A stretch of DNA of 64,000 bases from WTGA01 sp965214055. GTDB taxonomy: Bacteria > Pseudomonadota > Gammaproteobacteria > Arenicellales > Poriferihabitantaceae. Below the pieces are notes generated by a model. It did no database searches and had not been told where the DNA came from. It saw only the letters and a list, made by a program, of their open reading frames with translations. Shown one piece after another: positions 62,335-64,000 of the stretch (its first letter is position 1; each line of letters begins with the position of its first letter). Both the position numbers and the translations under genes were made by a program. The stretch lies in contig OZ243931.1 of assembly GCA_965214055.1 (NCBI GenBank), forward strand, positions 2,170,001 through 2,234,000, written 5' to 3'.

Positions 62335-63285
62335 ATGATCCGATCCGCCCAAAACAAAGTGCAGTCAGAATCAGGCCGTTTGACCGTAAAACCGATGACG
62401 GTTTACATTGGTGCGGAGATTCATGGGGTAGACCTCACCCGAACACTGTCGGCAGATACAGTACGCCTGATTCGCGAGGCCTTGTTGCAGTGGAAGGTCA
62501 TTTTCTTTCGCAATCAGCACCTGAATCATGCCCAACACATTGAGTTTGCCCGCCGGTTTGGAGACCCAACGCCTGCCCATGCGGTTTTTGACATGGATGT
62601 GGAAGCCGATTATCCTGAAATTTATCCCGTCAAAAAACATCGCGCTGCCTTGGCTGCACGCCCCGCCGCAGTGCGGGCGTGGACGGATTGGCATACCGAT
62701 GTGACGGCTGCAGTCAATCCGCCCTATGGCTCGATCCTCCGGGCGGTTGTGGTTCCTCCTTACGGCGGTGATACCATGTGGACCAACATGGTTGCTGCCT
62801 ATCAGGGATTGTCCCCTGCCATGCAAAAATTCTTGTCGACACTGCGGGCGGTACACCGGTTCCAAAAAGCGGAGGATGGGGAGGGTGAAACGGCGGATGC
62901 GTACAATGCCATGGTCAGGAAAAATCCTGTAATGACCGAACACCCATTGGTTACCGTACACCCTGAAACTGGAGAGTATGCCTTGTACACCAATCCGGGA
63001 TTTGTGAAAAACATCATCGGGCTGACCCCCGCCGAAAGCGATGTTCTTCTTGATTTCTTGTGGGAGCATTGTATTCGTGCCGAGTATACCGTTCGGTTCA
63101 GGTGGGAAGAGGGCAGCATTGCATTCTGGGACAATCGGGCAACCCAGCATCTGGCTATCCGCGATGTTTACCAGACTGATTTCGACCGGGAATTCTATAG
63201 GGTTACCCTGAACGGTTCCATTCCCGTCGATATCAATGGAAAGCCCTCCACATATCTTTCCGGTAACCCCATCCATCCGGTTTGA
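62335..63285 (+). CDS. TauD/TfdA-family Fe(II)/2-oxoglutarate dioxygenase
   Basis: A 316-residue dioxygenase. The iron ligands are in WHTDVTA (HxD, about residue 120) and NRATQHLAIRD (distal His, residue ~263); the 2-oxoglutarate-binding Arg is expected near FDREFYRVTL. YIGAEIHGVDLT and FFRNQHL are family N-terminal motifs. GGAGG precedes ATG 62335 at ideal spacing. Members attack taurine, other sulfonates, 2,4-D-type ethers or carnitine precursors; the substrate is not fixed. The Xsc-like gene downstream is convergent with it. Confidence 0.9.
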   Translation: MIRSAQNKVQSESGRLTVKPMTVYIGAEIHGVDLTRTLSADTVRLIREALLQWKVIFFRNQHLNHAQHIEFARRFGDPTPAHAVFDMDVEADYPEIYPVKKHRAALAARPAAVRAWTDWHTDVTAAVNPPYGSILRAVVVPPYGGDTMWTNMVAAYQGLSPAMQKFLSTLRAVHRFQKAEDGEGETADAYNAMVRKNPVMTEHPLVTVHPETGEYALYTNPGFVKNIIGLTPAESDVLLDFLWEHCIRAEYTVRFRWEEGSIAFWDNRATQHLAIRDVYQTDFDREFYRVTLNGSIPVDINGKPSTYLSGNPIHPV

Positions 63286-63507
63286 ATATTCTCCCGCTAT
63301 GGGTTGGCCACGGGTGCTTCAAGTTGTCGGATCAATCCTGCATTCCCGGGAATCCGTTGTCAGAGGCAAAGAATCCGTTTGGAAAACAAATGCCATCAAT
63401 GTCAGGGGGCAGTGATGAACGACAGGTGCCACCCGTCGACGGTTTCCGGATGGGTGCTGAGAGTGGTTGCAGACAGGACTGCCTCGGCCATGTTGGTATC
63501 TTCCCTT

Positions 63508-64000
63508 CTATCCGCCTCGATGTTTGAACGAATCACGTCGGAAACTGTAAAGGGCATTGGGATCAATGGCCACATCAATCACTGCGGGTTTACCGCAATG
63601 TAACGCTGTTTCCACTGCATCGGCAATGTGCGCCACAGCTTCCACGCGGTAACCGGCGGCTCCGTAGAGCTCCGCGACCTTGTCAAAAGGTGGGCTGCTG
63701 ATATCGGCACCGATATATCGTCCACCGAAAAAATCGCGCTGATAGGCCTTTTCGGCTCCCCAGCACTGATTGTTCATGACGATCGTGACGGTATGGATAC
63801 CGTGATCCACGGCAGTGCTCAATTCGGATAATGTCATGCCAAACCCGCCATCTCCCATCAGACTGACTACCGGGCAGTCGGGTCGTGAGAGCTTTACTCC
63901 CAGACCGCAGGCAAAAGAGAATCCGACCAGACCGAAATCCAGGGGGGTAAACAGGGATTGTGGTGTCCAGTAATTCAGGGCATCCGTTGCCTGCAGGCAC
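63508..64000 (-). CDS. thiamine-diphosphate enzyme, Xsc/acetolactate-synthase-like, C-terminal part
   Basis: The frame runs off the window end; about 164 C-terminal codons are visible. The ThDP/Mg motif GDGGFGM...VMNN (GDG-x-NN type) is complete. NNQCWGAEKAYQRDFF and the C-terminus SFRRDSFKHR are strikingly like sulfoacetaldehyde acetyltransferase (Xsc), which makes acetyl phosphate and sulfite from sulfoacetaldehyde. A generic acetolactate-synthase-like enzyme is the alternative. Its convergent neighbour is a TauD-type dioxygenase. Confidence 0.72.
   Translation of the reverse strand, partial: CLQATDALNYWTPQSLFTPLDFGLVGFSFACGLGVKLSRPDCPVVSLMGDGGFGMTLSELSTAVDHGIHTVTIVMNNQCWGAEKAYQRDFFGGRYIGADISSPPFDKVAELYGAAGYRVEAVAHIADAVETALHCGKPAVIDVAIDPNALYSFRRDSFKHRGG

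Noticed and set aside
1..64000. CRISPR array, prophage or complete insertion sequence
   Set aside because: No regularly spaced repeats, phage structural genes or intact transposase were found on either strand.

Overview
The window looks like a chromosomal segment of a free-living or host-associated gammaproteobacterium of moderate G+C, from a lineage I cannot name. The evidence is gene order: accA-tilS-pyrG-kdsA-eno-ftsB, ndk-rlmN-rodZ-hisS-yfgM-bamB-der, rpsP-rimM-trmD-rplS, and uvrA/MFS/ssb are all gammaproteobacterial arrangements, and sdhE, bamB, rodZ and yfgM fit that class. Many core genes can only start at TTG or GTG.

Layout. 1-11 kb: end of an M16 protease, pncC, bcp (minus), then accA to ftsB, closed by a hairpin terminator, and ygfZ (minus). 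11-15 kb: a six-gene succinate dehydrogenase operon (a DUF1674/SDHAF4-like factor, sdhC, sdhD, sdhA, sdhB, sdhE), with two flavinylation or assembly factors at its ends. 15-18 kb: an accessory patch with a DruA/DUF4338-family gene broken by three frameshifts, then a GC-rich Omp25-like barrel gene between two 41-bp direct repeats, with a 42-bp perfect palindrome beside it. 18-20.5 kb: an Lrp/AsnC regulator divergent from an ornithine/diaminopimelate-type decarboxylase, with a long AT-rich dyad between them. 20.5-46.4 kb: housekeeping genes (iscA, mtaB, ndk, rlmN, rodZ, hisS, yfgM, bamB, der; xseA and a degenerate M23 protein on the minus strand; the rpsP operon; a secreted helical-repeat protein; xerD, yjbQ, relA; uvrA minus; MFS, ssb; an anchored hypothetical protein; tRNA-Ser).

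46.4-54.5 kb reads as a genomic island next to tRNA-Ser(GGA). It holds two separate RhuM-family remnants around a copper-responsive cluster (CueR, DUF4396 membrane protein, cytochrome c, CopC, CopD, second cytochrome c) with a textbook MerR-type promoter of 19-bp spacer, followed by a 1119-residue RecB-like nuclease/SF1 helicase fusion. 54.9-64 kb is mostly metabolic: an AGCS amino-acid symporter, a universal stress protein, an ornithine cyclodeaminase-family enzyme, peptide deformylase, an arylformamidase-like hydrolase, an MDR oxidoreductase, a TauD/TfdA dioxygenase and the end of an Xsc-like thiamine-diphosphate enzyme that runs off the window.

The strongest leads for unusual biology are: the copper cluster with paired cytochromes c and its RhuM bookends; the nuclease-helicase as a possible lone defence gene; the decayed DruA-family gene with its repeat-flanked barrel neighbour; an intrinsic terminator that contains the start codon of the next gene; and interlocked inverted repeats ahead of the ornithine cyclodeaminase-family gene. 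No CRISPR array, rRNA or intact insertion sequence was seen. All calls come from reading the sequence; no database search was run.
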